From JAEUWI01 sp942492815 (GTDB lineage: Bacteria > Hydrogenedentota > Hydrogenedentia > Hydrogenedentales > JAEUWI01): a DNA stretch of 64,000 nt. Every line of letters starts with the position of its first letter. The first letter of the stretch is position 1. The stretch is taken from assembly GCA_942492815.1 (NCBI GenBank), contig OW818658.1:3038001-3102000 (forward strand), written 5' to 3'. The notes beneath the pieces were generated by a model. The model saw nothing but the letters and a program-made list of their open reading frames with translations, ran no database searches and was not told the DNA's origin. Shown in pieces: positions 8,511-16,756 of this stretch. The translations under genes were made by a program, and so were the position numbers.

Positions 8511-8541
8511 CACCACGAAGGCCACGAAGAGCACGAAGAAG
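8511..8541. repeat. CACGAAG low-complexity repeat in a 424-bp gene-free gap
   Basis: The gap 8391-8814 has no convincing gene. It contains CCACGAAG / GCCACGAAG / AGCACGAAG words in tandem at 8511-8541, and looser related words (TTCCGTGGTCAAC near 8700, GCCACGGCACGGAG near 8729). They belong to the same CACGRAG family as the elements at 14181 and 38189, but here the inverted partner is weak. Confidence 0.6.
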
Positions 8542-8752
8542 AAAGTGGGAAGAAAAGCGTGTTGCAGCTATGATGCCCTGTGCATTCCAGGCAAGCCGCA
8601 TTGAGTTTGCAGCCGAGTCGTCTTTGCGCCTTCGCACCTTGCGTGCAGTGCATCAGGAAAACGGTAAGCCGAGGGATCTTCTGAGTGCTTCTGTTGATTC
8701 CGTGGTCAACTAGAACGAAGAATTGCCACGGCACGGAGAAAACGGGATAAGG

Positions 8753-8782
8753 GTGACCTTCAAAGCCGAAGGTCGCTATACT
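8753..8782 (+). promoter_or_regulatory. Possible sigma70 promoter
   Basis: GTGACC (8753-8758), an 18-nt spacer and TATACT (8777-8782) lie 33 nt before ATG 8815. The -10 is good and the -35 weak. Confidence 0.45.
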
Positions 8783-8814
8783 TACGTAACTGAATTTCCA
8801 TAGAGGTGAATGTC

Positions 8815-10251
8815 ATGCGCAGTTCACTAATCTATCTGAGTCTGTTCTCCATACTCGCCGCCGTACTGCCCGCCGTCGCCCCCGCTGCGCCGCCGGACCG
8901 TGACACGCGCAATGCGCAGTGTCTGAAGCCCCATGCCGCGAACCCCTTCTACTGGGAATACAAGGGTGCACCGGTTGTGCTGCTCGGGGGCTCGGTGGAG
9001 GACAACCTGTTCCAGATTCCCAATCTGGAAGCCCACCTCGATCTGTTGAAGGCCTCGGGCGGAAACTACATCCGCAATACCTTGTCGTCGCGCGATGAAG
9101 GCAACGTGTGGATGTTTCATCAGAACGAGGACGGCAAATACGATCTGGAGCGCTCGAACGACGAATACTACGCGCGGCTCGAGCGCCTCTTGGAGCTTTG
9201 TCTGGCACGGGATATCGTGGTCCAGTACGAGCTGTGGGACCGCTTCGATTATGCGATGCAGTATTGGGAGAAGAATCCCTTCCGCCCGGCGAACAACATC
9301 AACTACACCGAAGAGGAGTCGGGGCTCCTGAACGACTATCTGGACCATCCGGGCTCGAACAAGAATCGATTCTTCCGCTCGGAGCCGGCGGAAGAAAACA
9401 ACGCGTTGATCCTGAAGTATCAGCGGAAGCATATCGACAGGGTGCTGGCGCTGTCCCTCCCCTACCCCAATGTTTTGTTCTGCATGGACAACGAGACGGG
9501 GGCGAATCCCGAATGGGGCGCGTACTGGTCGGGCTATGTGAAGGCGAAGGCGGCGGAGATGGGGGTGGAGGTGCAGACGACGGAGATGTGGGACGATTGG
9601 AACCTGCAGGGCGAGCAGCACCGGAGCACGCTGGACCACCCGGAGTTCTACAGCTTCGTGGACATGTCGCAGAACAATCACAACGACGGAGAGAAGCACT
9701 GGGGCAATCTCCTCTGGGTGCGGGATTACCTGAAGGACGCGCCCCGTCCCATCAACCACGTGAAGTGCTACGGGGCCGACGGTGGGCGCTTCGGGAGCAG
9801 TCAGGACGGCGAAGCGCGTTTCTGGCGCAGTTTGCTGGGCGGGGCGGCGTCCATCCGCTTCCACCGGCCCGATTCGGGGCTGGGCTTGAGCGAGCGGGCC
9901 CAGGCGAACCTGAAGAGTGCGCGGATGTTTGTTGAGGCTTTTGATCTGGTGGGGGCGGAGCCTCAGCCTTACGGCCAGGACCTGAATGGTACGGAAAGCA
10001 CTGAAGCCTATTTGAGTATGAGATATGACGGCAAGAGCTGGTTTGCCCTTTATCTGCCCCAAGGTGGTGAAGTAGATTCCATGATTCCCAACTGCGCGGG
10101 CGGCACGGTGCTGCGATGGCTCGATATTGAAAAGAGCCAGTGGCTGGAGCCCGTGACCTCGGGGGGGTTGACCGAGCTTATAAAGGCTCCGGATGAGCGT
10201 CCGTGGCTCGTGATTAAGGCGACGGAGAGCCTTCACAAGGGTGTAAAATAG
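8815..10251 (+). CDS. Secreted TIM-barrel glycoside-hydrolase-like protein
   Basis: A 478-residue protein with a Sec signal peptide (hydrophobic 4-20, Ala-rich cleavage region around VAPAA). The mature part reads like a (beta/alpha)8 glycosidase: GGNYIRNTLSSRDEG, then IVVQYELWDRFDY, then NVLFCMDNETGANPEW, in which the Asn-Glu pair is placed like the acid/base of clan A glycosidases, then FYSFVDMSQNNHN and a C-terminal beta domain. It resembles the DUF4038-like secreted proteins common in Planctomycetes and related phyla, but I cannot assign a GH family or substrate. GAGGTG lies 6 nt before ATG 8815, which is better supported than GTG 8806. It is a single gene. Confidence 0.65.
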   Translation: MRSSLIYLSLFSILAAVLPAVAPAAPPDRDTRNAQCLKPHAANPFYWEYKGAPVVLLGGSVEDNLFQIPNLEAHLDLLKASGGNYIRNTLSSRDEGNVWMFHQNEDGKYDLERSNDEYYARLERLLELCLARDIVVQYELWDRFDYAMQYWEKNPFRPANNINYTEEESGLLNDYLDHPGSNKNRFFRSEPAEENNALILKYQRKHIDRVLALSLPYPNVLFCMDNETGANPEWGAYWSGYVKAKAAEMGVEVQTTEMWDDWNLQGEQHRSTLDHPEFYSFVDMSQNNHNDGEKHWGNLLWVRDYLKDAPRPINHVKCYGADGGRFGSSQDGEARFWRSLLGGAASIRFHRPDSGLGLSERAQANLKSARMFVEAFDLVGAEPQPYGQDLNGTESTEAYLSMRYDGKSWFALYLPQGGEVDSMIPNCAGGTVLRWLDIEKSQWLEPVTSGGLTELIKAPDERPWLVIKATESLHKGVK

Positions 10252-10436
10252 GACTGATCTGGCAAATTGGACCGATCTGGGCGGCAAATTTATTCGCGAC
10301 CCTCATGACACAGGCCCCTTCGGGCGAATAATCGTGCCTGCGGCTTGTATGGGGCAGGGGGCGCTTTGTATGCTTGCCGTGCGGCGGCAGGAACGGCCCC
10401 GCTTCGATGGATTCATTTCACCCCGAGGGTAGGTGC

Positions 10437-11891
10437 ATGGTTTTAGAAGTCTTTCAGAACAAATGGGTGCGGGCCGTGGGCCTGCTTGGGGCGATTTTTC
10501 TGGTGTCCGCAGTGCTCTATCTCCTGAGCGCCGTGTTGGTGCCCCTCTTCTTCGCCTTCATTGTAGCCTATGTTTTTGATCCGGTCATTGACGGGATAGA
10601 GGCCTATAAGGTCAAGGGCAAACACATTTCCCGCGTCGCCGCCATTGTGACGTTGGTAGGCAGTATCGTTATCGGCTCCATGCTATTTCCACTCTTTGTC
10701 TTCAAGAGCGTGATGGATCAGGCCGCAACGATGATGGAACCCAAACCCGCGATCCAAACTAACGCGCCTTCCGTCCCCGAGGAAGGTGTGCCCGTCACCG
10801 GCGCACTTGAAGGTGCCAGTCCCGGCGTTGAAGATACGGGAGTAGTGACCAAATTGGGTACGGGTACAGTCGGGGCACTTGCGACGAGCAGGCCGACCCC
10901 GGAAGAAGAAGAAGATGCTTCTAACTTTCGCCAGAAAGCGGCCATAAAACTGGAAGAATGGCTGGCACTGGATGCCTTCGTTAAAATGGTGGAGATTGTC
11001 GATCCCGAGGTCGAGAATCCAGATTCGATGGCCATCATCCGTCAGAAAATCGGGGAGGCGGTCTCGAAAGACGCGGGTGCCAATCTCATCAAATCCTTGG
11101 TCCCCGAGTGGAAAGATGCGGGCACCTCCATCATCCGCTTACTCAGCATTGTGAGCGATACTTTCCTTCGCACCTTTCTCTTTATCGGTAATTTTGTGCT
11201 TTTCGCTTTTGTAGCCATCTACCTGCTGAAGGACTACGATCACATCGTGGCGTCGTGCGACGATCTGGTTCCCCACCGCTACCGTCGGAAGACACGCACC
11301 ATCATGACTAGCATTGACCGCCAACTGCGGTCTTTCCTCCGGGGCCAGGTGACGGTGTGCTGCTGCCTGGGCGCAATGTACGCCATCGGCTTCCTGATCG
11401 CCGGTGCTCCCTTTGCGTTGTTGCTGGCACTTTTGGGAGCACTGGGAAGCTTCGTGCCCTACCTGGGGCTGATCCTCACCATCGGCCCGGCTGTCATACT
11501 GACCGTGCTGGAATATGGCCCGATCAACTGGCATGTGGGTGCGGTATTGGCAACCTTCGTAATCGCCCAGTTTCTGGAGGGGAATTTCCTGACGCCGCGT
11601 ATCGTGGGGTCGCAGGTAGGTCTGGGCCCCGTGTGGGTCATCCTGGCCATCATGGTCTTCAGCAGCACGCTGGGCTTCGCGGGGCTGCTGCTGGCGGTAC
11701 CGATCGCCGCCGTGCTCAAGGTGTTGCTCAACGAGGCGATGCTGAATTACCGGACGTCGGACTTCTTCTCGGGATTGGACGACGACTCCGACGACGGTGA
11801 AGCACCGGAACCGGTTCCGGGGAAAGGCTCCAAGGCGCGCAAGACGGGCCCCTCCTCCACGGGCGCGGGGCGTCGCTTGAAGAAGGTGTAG
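10437..11891 (+). CDS. AI-2E family (PerM-like) membrane transporter
   Basis: A 484-residue protein matching the AI-2E/PerM family: two spans near the N-terminus (13-50), a third (67-90), a large outer loop, then the C-terminal helices with FLRGQVTVCCCLGAMYAIG, GALGSFVPYLGLIL and QFLEGNFLTPRIVG, the family signature. Family members export diverse small molecules; the substrate here is unknown. Two oddities: residues ~101-160 are a Pro/Thr/Glu-rich insertion in the outer loop, and the last ~45 residues are a charged tail encoded opposite the 3' end of pssA (145-bp convergent overlap). AGGTG precedes ATG 10437. Confidence 0.88.
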   Translation: MVLEVFQNKWVRAVGLLGAIFLVSAVLYLLSAVLVPLFFAFIVAYVFDPVIDGIEAYKVKGKHISRVAAIVTLVGSIVIGSMLFPLFVFKSVMDQAATMMEPKPAIQTNAPSVPEEGVPVTGALEGASPGVEDTGVVTKLGTGTVGALATSRPTPEEEEDASNFRQKAAIKLEEWLALDAFVKMVEIVDPEVENPDSMAIIRQKIGEAVSKDAGANLIKSLVPEWKDAGTSIIRLLSIVSDTFLRTFLFIGNFVLFAFVAIYLLKDYDHIVASCDDLVPHRYRRKTRTIMTSIDRQLRSFLRGQVTVCCCLGAMYAIGFLIAGAPFALLLALLGALGSFVPYLGLILTIGPAVILTVLEYGPINWHVGAVLATFVIAQFLEGNFLTPRIVGSQVGLGPVWVILAIMVFSSTLGFAGLLLAVPIAAVLKVLLNEAMLNYRTSDFFSGLDDDSDDGEAPEPVPGKGSKARKTGPSSTGAGRRLKKV

Positions 11892-12694
11892 AACAGGGTA
11901 TCACCGAGGCCGTAGAGGACGTAGGTTGCCCCCAGGGGGAAAAGCACGATCTTGGGCGATTTGCTCACGGCGTAGTGAATTACGACGATGATGACGGCGT
12001 AGACCGCGAGCGCGATGAGGGCGTGGCGGGGAGCCAGCAGGAAGGACTTCATCTTGTTTTTCGGATAGCGGACGGTGCTGACCATGAGCAGACCGCAGAT
12101 CACGGCCATGGGCCCGAGCATGTAATAGGCGAAGGGGCCCATCTGGTAGTTGTCGAGGCGCGATTCGAAGTAGCCCAGGAAGAGCACGAAGGCCGCCAGG
12201 GTCCCGCCTGCTGCGGGGGAAGGCAGGCCGGTGAAGTAGTCGGTACGCTCGGCTTGGAAGGTATTGAAGCGGGCCAGGCGCCAGGCCGCACAGATGACGT
12301 AGAGGATGGCCATGTAGGAGCCGGTACGCCCGATGATGGATTCGGTGTGTTTCGTCATCTCCAGGTGAAGCGTGGGCGCGTCGGGCAGGTAGGACGTAAA
12401 AACGAGCACCGCGGGGGCCACACCGAAGGTCACGATATCGCAGAGGCTGTCGAGTTCTTTGCCGAAATCCGAGGTGCTCTTGGTGAGGCGGGCTACGGTT
12501 CCGTCCAGCGCGTCAAAAATAATTCCCACCAGAATAAAGATGGCCGCCTGCTCGAACTCGTTGCCGATACTGGCGAAAATGCTCGCGATTCCACAGTAGA
12601 GATTCAGGACGGTCATGAAGCTCGCCAGCGCGTTGATCGGCTTGCGTCGGACCAGGTGCCTGCGCTTGTGGGTGCGGAATCGGGCTATTTTCAT
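11747..12694 (-). CDS. pssA: CDP-diacylglycerol-serine O-phosphatidyltransferase
   Basis: A 315-residue integral membrane enzyme that makes phosphatidylserine from CDP-diacylglycerol and serine. The CDP-alcohol phosphotransferase motif is intact: D64-G65-x2-A68-R69-x8-G78-x3-D82-x3-D86. About eight hydrophobic segments follow and the last ~40 residues are a polar, probably disordered tail. ATG 12694 overlaps the psd stop as ATGA, so translation is coupled and the two steps to phosphatidylethanolamine are made together. The frame is open far upstream, but that part lies inside psd and is not coding. The 3' end overlaps the convergent permease gene by 145 bp. Confidence 0.93.
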   Translation of the reverse strand: MKIARFRTHKRRHLVRRKPINALASFMTVLNLYCGIASIFASIGNEFEQAAIFILVGIIFDALDGTVARLTKSTSDFGKELDSLCDIVTFGVAPAVLVFTSYLPDAPTLHLEMTKHTESIIGRTGSYMAILYVICAAWRLARFNTFQAERTDYFTGLPSPAAGGTLAAFVLFLGYFESRLDNYQMGPFAYYMLGPMAVICGLLMVSTVRYPKNKMKSFLLAPRHALIALAVYAVIIVVIHYAVSKSPKIVLFPLGATYVLYGLGDTLFYTFFKRRPAPVEEGPVLRALEPFPGTGSGASPSSESSSNPEKKSDVR

Positions 12695-13332
12695 TGGAAT
12701 CGCGCCATTATGGTTGTGCCGGCGTACACACTCTGGTTGAGGGTCACGGTGACTTCCGTACCGGCCGGCAGATAGAGTTCGGTGCGGGAACCAAAACGTA
12801 TCATACCAAATTTCTCGCCCTTGGCGAGGGTTGTTCCTACGCCGACGGGACAAACGATGCGGCGGGCCACCGCGCCGGAGATCTGGCGGATGGTCATGGG
12901 GCCTCGGGGAGTGTCCATCCAGACGGCGTTGGATTCGTTCACCTGGGAGGTCTCGGGCAGGCGGGCGTCCTTGAAGGCACCTGGGGCGTAGTTCACTGCG
13001 GTCACGGTGCCGGGATAGGGCGCGCGGTTCAGGTGAGCGTTGAAGACCGACAGGAAGATGGAGACGCGGCGGGTGGGGCCGTCGTAGTGGGGGGATTCGT
13101 CCAGATCCTCGATGGCGACTACGGTGCCGTCGGCCGGGGAGACCACTTCGTGATCCGCTGCGGTAATGGTCCGGGGAAAATCGCGAAAGAACAGGGCCAT
13201 GCAGACGCCGAGGAGGGCGACCACGGGGGCAAACCACCCGATTACGGGAAAGAATCCCAAGAGAACCGCCGCTGCAAGTACGGGCGCGTAAAAGGGAAAA
13301 CCCTCTTTCCAACCACTGAATGGTTTATTCAC
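12691..13332 (-). CDS. psd: Phosphatidylserine decarboxylase proenzyme (short type)
   Basis: A 213-residue pyruvoyl enzyme that converts phosphatidylserine to phosphatidylethanolamine. It has two N-terminal hydrophobic segments, then FFRDFPR (48-54), SPADG (65-69), FLSVFNAHLNR, and the self-processing site RFGSRTELY with Gly181-Ser182; Ser182 would become the pyruvoyl group. The length and the FGSRTE context fit the short form typical of many non-enteric bacteria. GTG 13332 overlaps the radC stop as GTGA and has AAAGG 8 nt upstream. It is the middle gene of a radC-psd-pssA run. Confidence 0.95.
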   Translation of the reverse strand: MNKPFSGWKEGFPFYAPVLAAAVLLGFFPVIGWFAPVVALLGVCMALFFRDFPRTITAADHEVVSPADGTVVAIEDLDESPHYDGPTRRVSIFLSVFNAHLNRAPYPGTVTAVNYAPGAFKDARLPETSQVNESNAVWMDTPRGPMTIRQISGAVARRIVCPVGVGTTLAKGEKFGMIRFGSRTELYLPAGTEVTVTLNQSVYAGTTIMARFQ

Positions 13333-14030
13333 ATCAACTGCCTTTCTTTCAAACTGACAAATCTCATATCGCCGAAGACCACATGGTCCAGCAGGGACAC
13401 CCCGAGGATCTTGCCCGCCTCCACCAGTTGCGCGGTCAATTTCAGATCCGCCTGGCTCGGCTCGGGGTTCCCACTGGGGTGGTTATGGCAAACAATCACC
13501 GCAGCCGCCGCATCGCGAACGGCCTCGCGAAACACATCGCCCGGTGCCGCGAGGGTCTCCGAGATGGAGCCCGACGAGACATTTACCGTGCGCAACACTT
13601 CGTTCTTCGTGTTCAGGAGCACGCTCTTGAAGCGCTCCGTCTCGTATTCTTTGAAATCATATTTCAGCAGGTCGAAAACATCCCGCGCGCTGGTAATCTT
13701 GGGCCGCCCCGTGGACTGGTGGCGCGCGAGGCGCATACCCAGCTCCAACGCGGCTTTCAGTTCGATCGCTTTCACACGCCCGACGCCGGGCACCTGCTGC
13801 ATTTCCTGGAGACTTGCACGACTCAAACGCCGCAGATCGCCAAAGCGCCGAATCAGTTCATCGGCCAGCCCGACGGCGCCGTGCTTCCGGGTGCCGGTGC
13901 GAAACAGCACGGCAATCAGCTCTGCGTCGCGCAACGCTTCCGCACCCACTTGTTCCAAGCGCTCGCGCGGGCGATCCGTCTCCGGCATCTCCCGGACCGC
14001 CATGCTCCGCAACTGCGATGATTCGCTCAA
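13329..14030 (-). CDS. radC: RadC/UPF0758 family JAMM protein
   Basis: A 233-residue protein with an N-terminal helix-hairpin-helix (QQVPGVGRVKAIEL, ~78-91) and a C-terminal MPN+/JAMM domain: HNHPSG at 182-187 and Asp195 form the zinc site. RadC was once linked to DNA repair, but its biochemical role is unresolved. The start is TTG 14030, justified by GGAGGGG with a 5-nt gap. It heads an operon with psd and pssA through a 4-nt overlap; there is no obvious functional link to lipid synthesis. Confidence 0.92.
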   Translation of the reverse strand: MSESSQLRSMAVREMPETDRPRERLEQVGAEALRDAELIAVLFRTGTRKHGAVGLADELIRRFGDLRRLSRASLQEMQQVPGVGRVKAIELKAALELGMRLARHQSTGRPKITSARDVFDLLKYDFKEYETERFKSVLLNTKNEVLRTVNVSSGSISETLAAPGDVFREAVRDAAAAVIVCHNHPSGNPEPSQADLKLTAQLVEAGKILGVSLLDHVVFGDMRFVSLKERQLM

Positions 14031-14180
14031 TCTGACCCCTCCGCGTTAACGAAAAAATCTGAATACTGCCGATCCGACTGCGAAGGTTGGATTCTAGCAC
14101 TTGGATGCCCCGCGAGTCGATGAAAAGAGGCCTCACCACGAAGGACTTGGAGCAGCCGTTAGCCGCAACCAAAATATTTT

Positions 14181-14322
14181 GACCACGGAGACACGGAGGC
14201 GCGGAGAAAAAGAGGAGTGTAAAGGTACCAGTATCGAGTCACGGCGCGCTTACGTTCGAGAAGGTCTCTCCCATGTTCCTTCTCTCATTTGTCTTCTCCG
14301 TGCCTTCGTGCGCTCCGTGGTC
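14181..14322. repeat. Imperfect palindrome of CACGGAG words between radC and prmC
   Basis: The left arm at 14181-14212 starts GACCACGGAGACACGGAGGC and the right arm at 14291-14322 is its near reverse complement (ending CTCCGTGGTC), with ~78 nt between. The right arm runs into the prmC stop codon: TGA is the start of the boundary word TGACCACGGAG. The rest of the 290-bp gap (14031-14320) shows no gene. Confidence 0.85.
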
Positions 14323-15184
14323 AGCATTCTTTTAGCTGATACCCGATAGACATCGGTTTGCGTCCGCTGGCGATCCGATCGTGCCCCGCGAGGTCCTTTG
14401 TGATCTTTATCTCCTCGTAGCCCGCGCCTTCGAGGAGGGCGCGCAGTGCGGGGCCCTGGGTCTCCCCCATCTCCAGTGCGAGAAGGCCCCCGGGCACGAG
14501 CCATTCTTGCGCTTGTGCGACGATGCGGCGGATGCAGTCCAGACCATCGCTGCCGGAGAGGAGCGCGCGGGGATCTTCGTAGCTCCGGATATCCGGGGCG
14601 AGTCCCTCCCACTCCCCATCCTCGACGTAGGGCGGGTTCGATACGATCACATCGAAGGGGCCCGAATCGCCTGGCAGGGGCGCGAAGAGATCGCCCTCCA
14701 CCAGATTCAGTGCAACGCCATGGTGAGCGGCGTTGGCCCGTGCCGTGTTCACCGCGAGGGGATTGAGATCCGTGGCCCACCACTCGCCGCCTTTGGCGTT
14801 CTTTGCGATGCTGAGAATGATACAGCCGGTGCCGGTGCAGAGATCGAGCACGCGCCCCTGGGATTCGCCGAGAAAATCCAGCGCCACTTCAACGAGGTGC
14901 TCGGTTTCGGGCCGGGGTACGAGCAGGGGCGGTGTCACGTCGAATTCGAGGGAAAAGAATTCCCAGTTGCCGAGGATATAGGCCACGGGCTCATGGGCGA
15001 GCCTGCGAAGCACCAGTGGCTCCAGCGAGGCCGTGTCGGCCACAGCGGTGGCGTTCATGATCAGGTGGGTGCGATCCCAGCCCCAGGCGTGGCCCGCGAG
15101 AAGGGCCGCCTCAAAATCGGGGGTATCGGTGACTGCCGCGAGGCGTCTTGCCGTCTCCGCCAGGACCTCGCGGACCGTGGCCAT
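14321..15184 (-). CDS. prmC: Release factor glutamine methyltransferase PrmC (HemK)
   Basis: A 287-residue SAM-dependent enzyme that N5-methylates the Gln of the GGQ loop in release factors. An N-terminal helical domain is followed by PRPETE (90-95), motif I DLCTGTGC (114-121) and the catalytic NPPY (183-186). It overlaps the stop of prfA by one base (TAATG), so enzyme and substrate are co-translated. The last codons and the stop lie at the edge of a CACGGAG repeat arm. Confidence 0.96.
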   Translation of the reverse strand: MATVREVLAETARRLAAVTDTPDFEAALLAGHAWGWDRTHLIMNATAVADTASLEPLVLRRLAHEPVAYILGNWEFFSLEFDVTPPLLVPRPETEHLVEVALDFLGESQGRVLDLCTGTGCIILSIAKNAKGGEWWATDLNPLAVNTARANAAHHGVALNLVEGDLFAPLPGDSGPFDVIVSNPPYVEDGEWEGLAPDIRSYEDPRALLSGSDGLDCIRRIVAQAQEWLVPGGLLALEMGETQGPALRALLEGAGYEEIKITKDLAGHDRIASGRKPMSIGYQLKEC

Positions 15185-16263
15185 TACTCTTCCGTGAGTT
15201 TCGCGGCGCGGTCGGCGGCGATGAGGGCGTTCACGATGTCATCGAGTTCGCCGCCGCTCATGACGCGATCCAGGGAGTTGATGGACACCTTGATTCGGTG
15301 ATCGGTGAGACGATTCTGGGGGAAGTTGTAGGTGCGGATGCGCTCACTGCGATCGCCGCTGCCCACCTGGGATTTGCGATCCTTGGAGCGGCTATCGGCC
15401 TCCTCCTGCAATTTGATATCGAGCAGTCGGGAACGGAGCACCTTGAGGGCCTTGGCCTTGTTCTTGTGCTGGGACTTCTCGTCCTGGCAGGTCACGATCA
15501 TCCCGGTGGGCTTGTAGGTGACGCGCACGGCGGAGTCGGTGGTGTTCACGCTCTGTCCGCCGGGCCCGGAGCTTCGGTAGACGTCGAACTGGAGATCGTT
15601 CATGTCGAGCTCCAGCTCCACTTCTTCCGCTTCGGGCATGACGGCGACCGTAACCGCAGAGGTGTGGACACGACCCTGGGTCTCGGTATCGGGGACACGC
15701 TGCACGCGATGCACCCCACCCTCGAACTTCATCTGGCTGAAGACCTGGTCACCGGTGATCTGAAAGGAGATTTCCTTGTAGCCGCCCAACTCCGTGACAT
15801 GGGAGTTCATGACATCGATCTTCCAGCCCTTGCGCTCCACAAAGCGGGAGTACATGCGAAAAAGATCGGCTACGAAAAGCGCGGCTTCGTCGCCCCCCGT
15901 GCCCGCCCGGATCTCGACGATGGTGTTTTTATCGTCGTTGGGGTCTTTGGGAACGAGCAGCATGCGCAGCTCCTGCTCGAGGGATTCGAGCGAGACACGC
16001 AGCGTGTCCCGCTCTTCCTCGGCCAAGGCGAGCATTTCGGGGTCGCTTTCCTCGCGGATCACGGCCTCAGCTTCCCGCAGGCCCGCTTCCTGCTCTTCAT
16101 AGCGGCGAAAGCAGCGCACGAGATCGTTCATCTCGGCATGGGCCTGGGCATGCTTGCGATAGGCTTCGGGATCGGCCGCCACTTCCTGCGTGGACATGGC
16201 CGCGCTCAACCGGTCGGACTCAGCCGCGACGGTGAGGAGCTTTTCGCGCATGTTTTTATCCAT
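15184..16263 (-). CDS. prfA: Peptide chain release factor 1
   Basis: A 359-residue class I release factor reading UAA/UAG. The anticodon-like tripeptide is PxT-type (PDT, 191-193, followed by ETQGR), as in RF1 and not SPF as in RF2. The GGQ hydrolysis loop is at 235-237 (SSGPGGQSVN). The C-terminal domain (SKDRKSQVGSGDRSERIR in part, NFPQNR) is complete. It lies 12 nt after rpmE2 and overlaps prmC, the common order rpmE-prfA-prmC. Confidence 0.98.
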   Translation of the reverse strand: MDKNMREKLLTVAAESDRLSAAMSTQEVAADPEAYRKHAQAHAEMNDLVRCFRRYEEQEAGLREAEAVIREESDPEMLALAEEERDTLRVSLESLEQELRMLLVPKDPNDDKNTIVEIRAGTGGDEAALFVADLFRMYSRFVERKGWKIDVMNSHVTELGGYKEISFQITGDQVFSQMKFEGGVHRVQRVPDTETQGRVHTSAVTVAVMPEAEEVELELDMNDLQFDVYRSSGPGGQSVNTTDSAVRVTYKPTGMIVTCQDEKSQHKNKAKALKVLRSRLLDIKLQEEADSRSKDRKSQVGSGDRSERIRTYNFPQNRLTDHRIKVSINSLDRVMSGGELDDIVNALIAADRAAKLTEE

Positions 16264-16275
16264 GTTGGAAGGCGC

Positions 16276-16536
16276 TTAGTCCTTGCTCAACGTGCGGGCG
16301 TATTTCTTCTGGAAGCGTTCGACGCGTCCTTCGGTATCGATGAATTTCTGCTTGCCCGTGTAGAAGGGGTGGGAGCGGCTGGAGATATCCAGCGTGTACA
16401 GCGGGTATTCCTTACCGTCTTCCCAGGTGATCGTGCGATCCGTCTTTACTGTCGAACTGGTAATCCACGCCTCGTCCGCACCTACGTCTTTAAATACGAC
16501 ATCCCGGTAGTTCTTCGGGTGAATGCCATCTTTCAT
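16276..16536 (-). CDS. rpmE2: Ribosomal protein L31 type B
   Basis: An 86-residue L31. It has the type B signature (MKDGIHPKNYRDVVF, TGKQKFIDTEGRV, SHPFYTG) and lacks the CxxC zinc-ribbon cysteines of type A, so it is the zinc-independent form. AAGGAGA stands 7 nt before ATG 16536; the open frame extends upstream without initiation signals. It is the first gene of rpmE2-prfA-prmC, with a promoter at 16724-16753 and a leader of ~180 nt. Confidence 0.96.
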   Translation of the reverse strand: MKDGIHPKNYRDVVFKDVGADEAWITSSTVKTDRTITWEDGKEYPLYTLDISSRSHPFYTGKQKFIDTEGRVERFQKKYARTLSKD

Positions 16537-16723
16537 TGTGATTCTCCTTGATCGGGCTTTGGAGCCGCGCCATTTCTTGCCGCCCGCCTTGAATCTGCAA
16601 GGGCCTGGGGGCTCGCTTAACCTGTGATAACCGAACGGCATTCCACGATGGGAGCGGGTGCCGATGGGCCTGTGAATCCGGGCAAAACTCAACCGCAGGT
16701 GTTCCTGCCCGGCAAAACGCGAT

Positions 16724-16753
16724 ACTATACCATTCGTTGGGGTTAGGAAGCAA
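16724..16753 (-). promoter_or_regulatory. Sigma70 promoter upstream of rpmE2, with long leader
   Basis: On the minus strand TTGCTT (plus 16748-16753), an 18-nt spacer and TATAGT (plus 16724-16729). Transcription would start near 16717, leaving ~180 nt of untranslated leader. Just downstream, TGCCCGG-type arms (plus ~16677-16712) could form a hairpin. A regulated ribosomal-protein leader is possible but not shown. Confidence 0.6.
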
Positions 16754-16756
16754 CTT

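Noticed and set aside
12695..13312. N-terminal extension of PssA
   Set aside because: This part lies inside psd in another frame; ATGA coupling at 12691-12694 marks the true start.
15148..16551. 467-codon plus-strand frame over prfA/rpmE2
   Set aside because: It is antisense to conserved translation genes and has a low-complexity composition.
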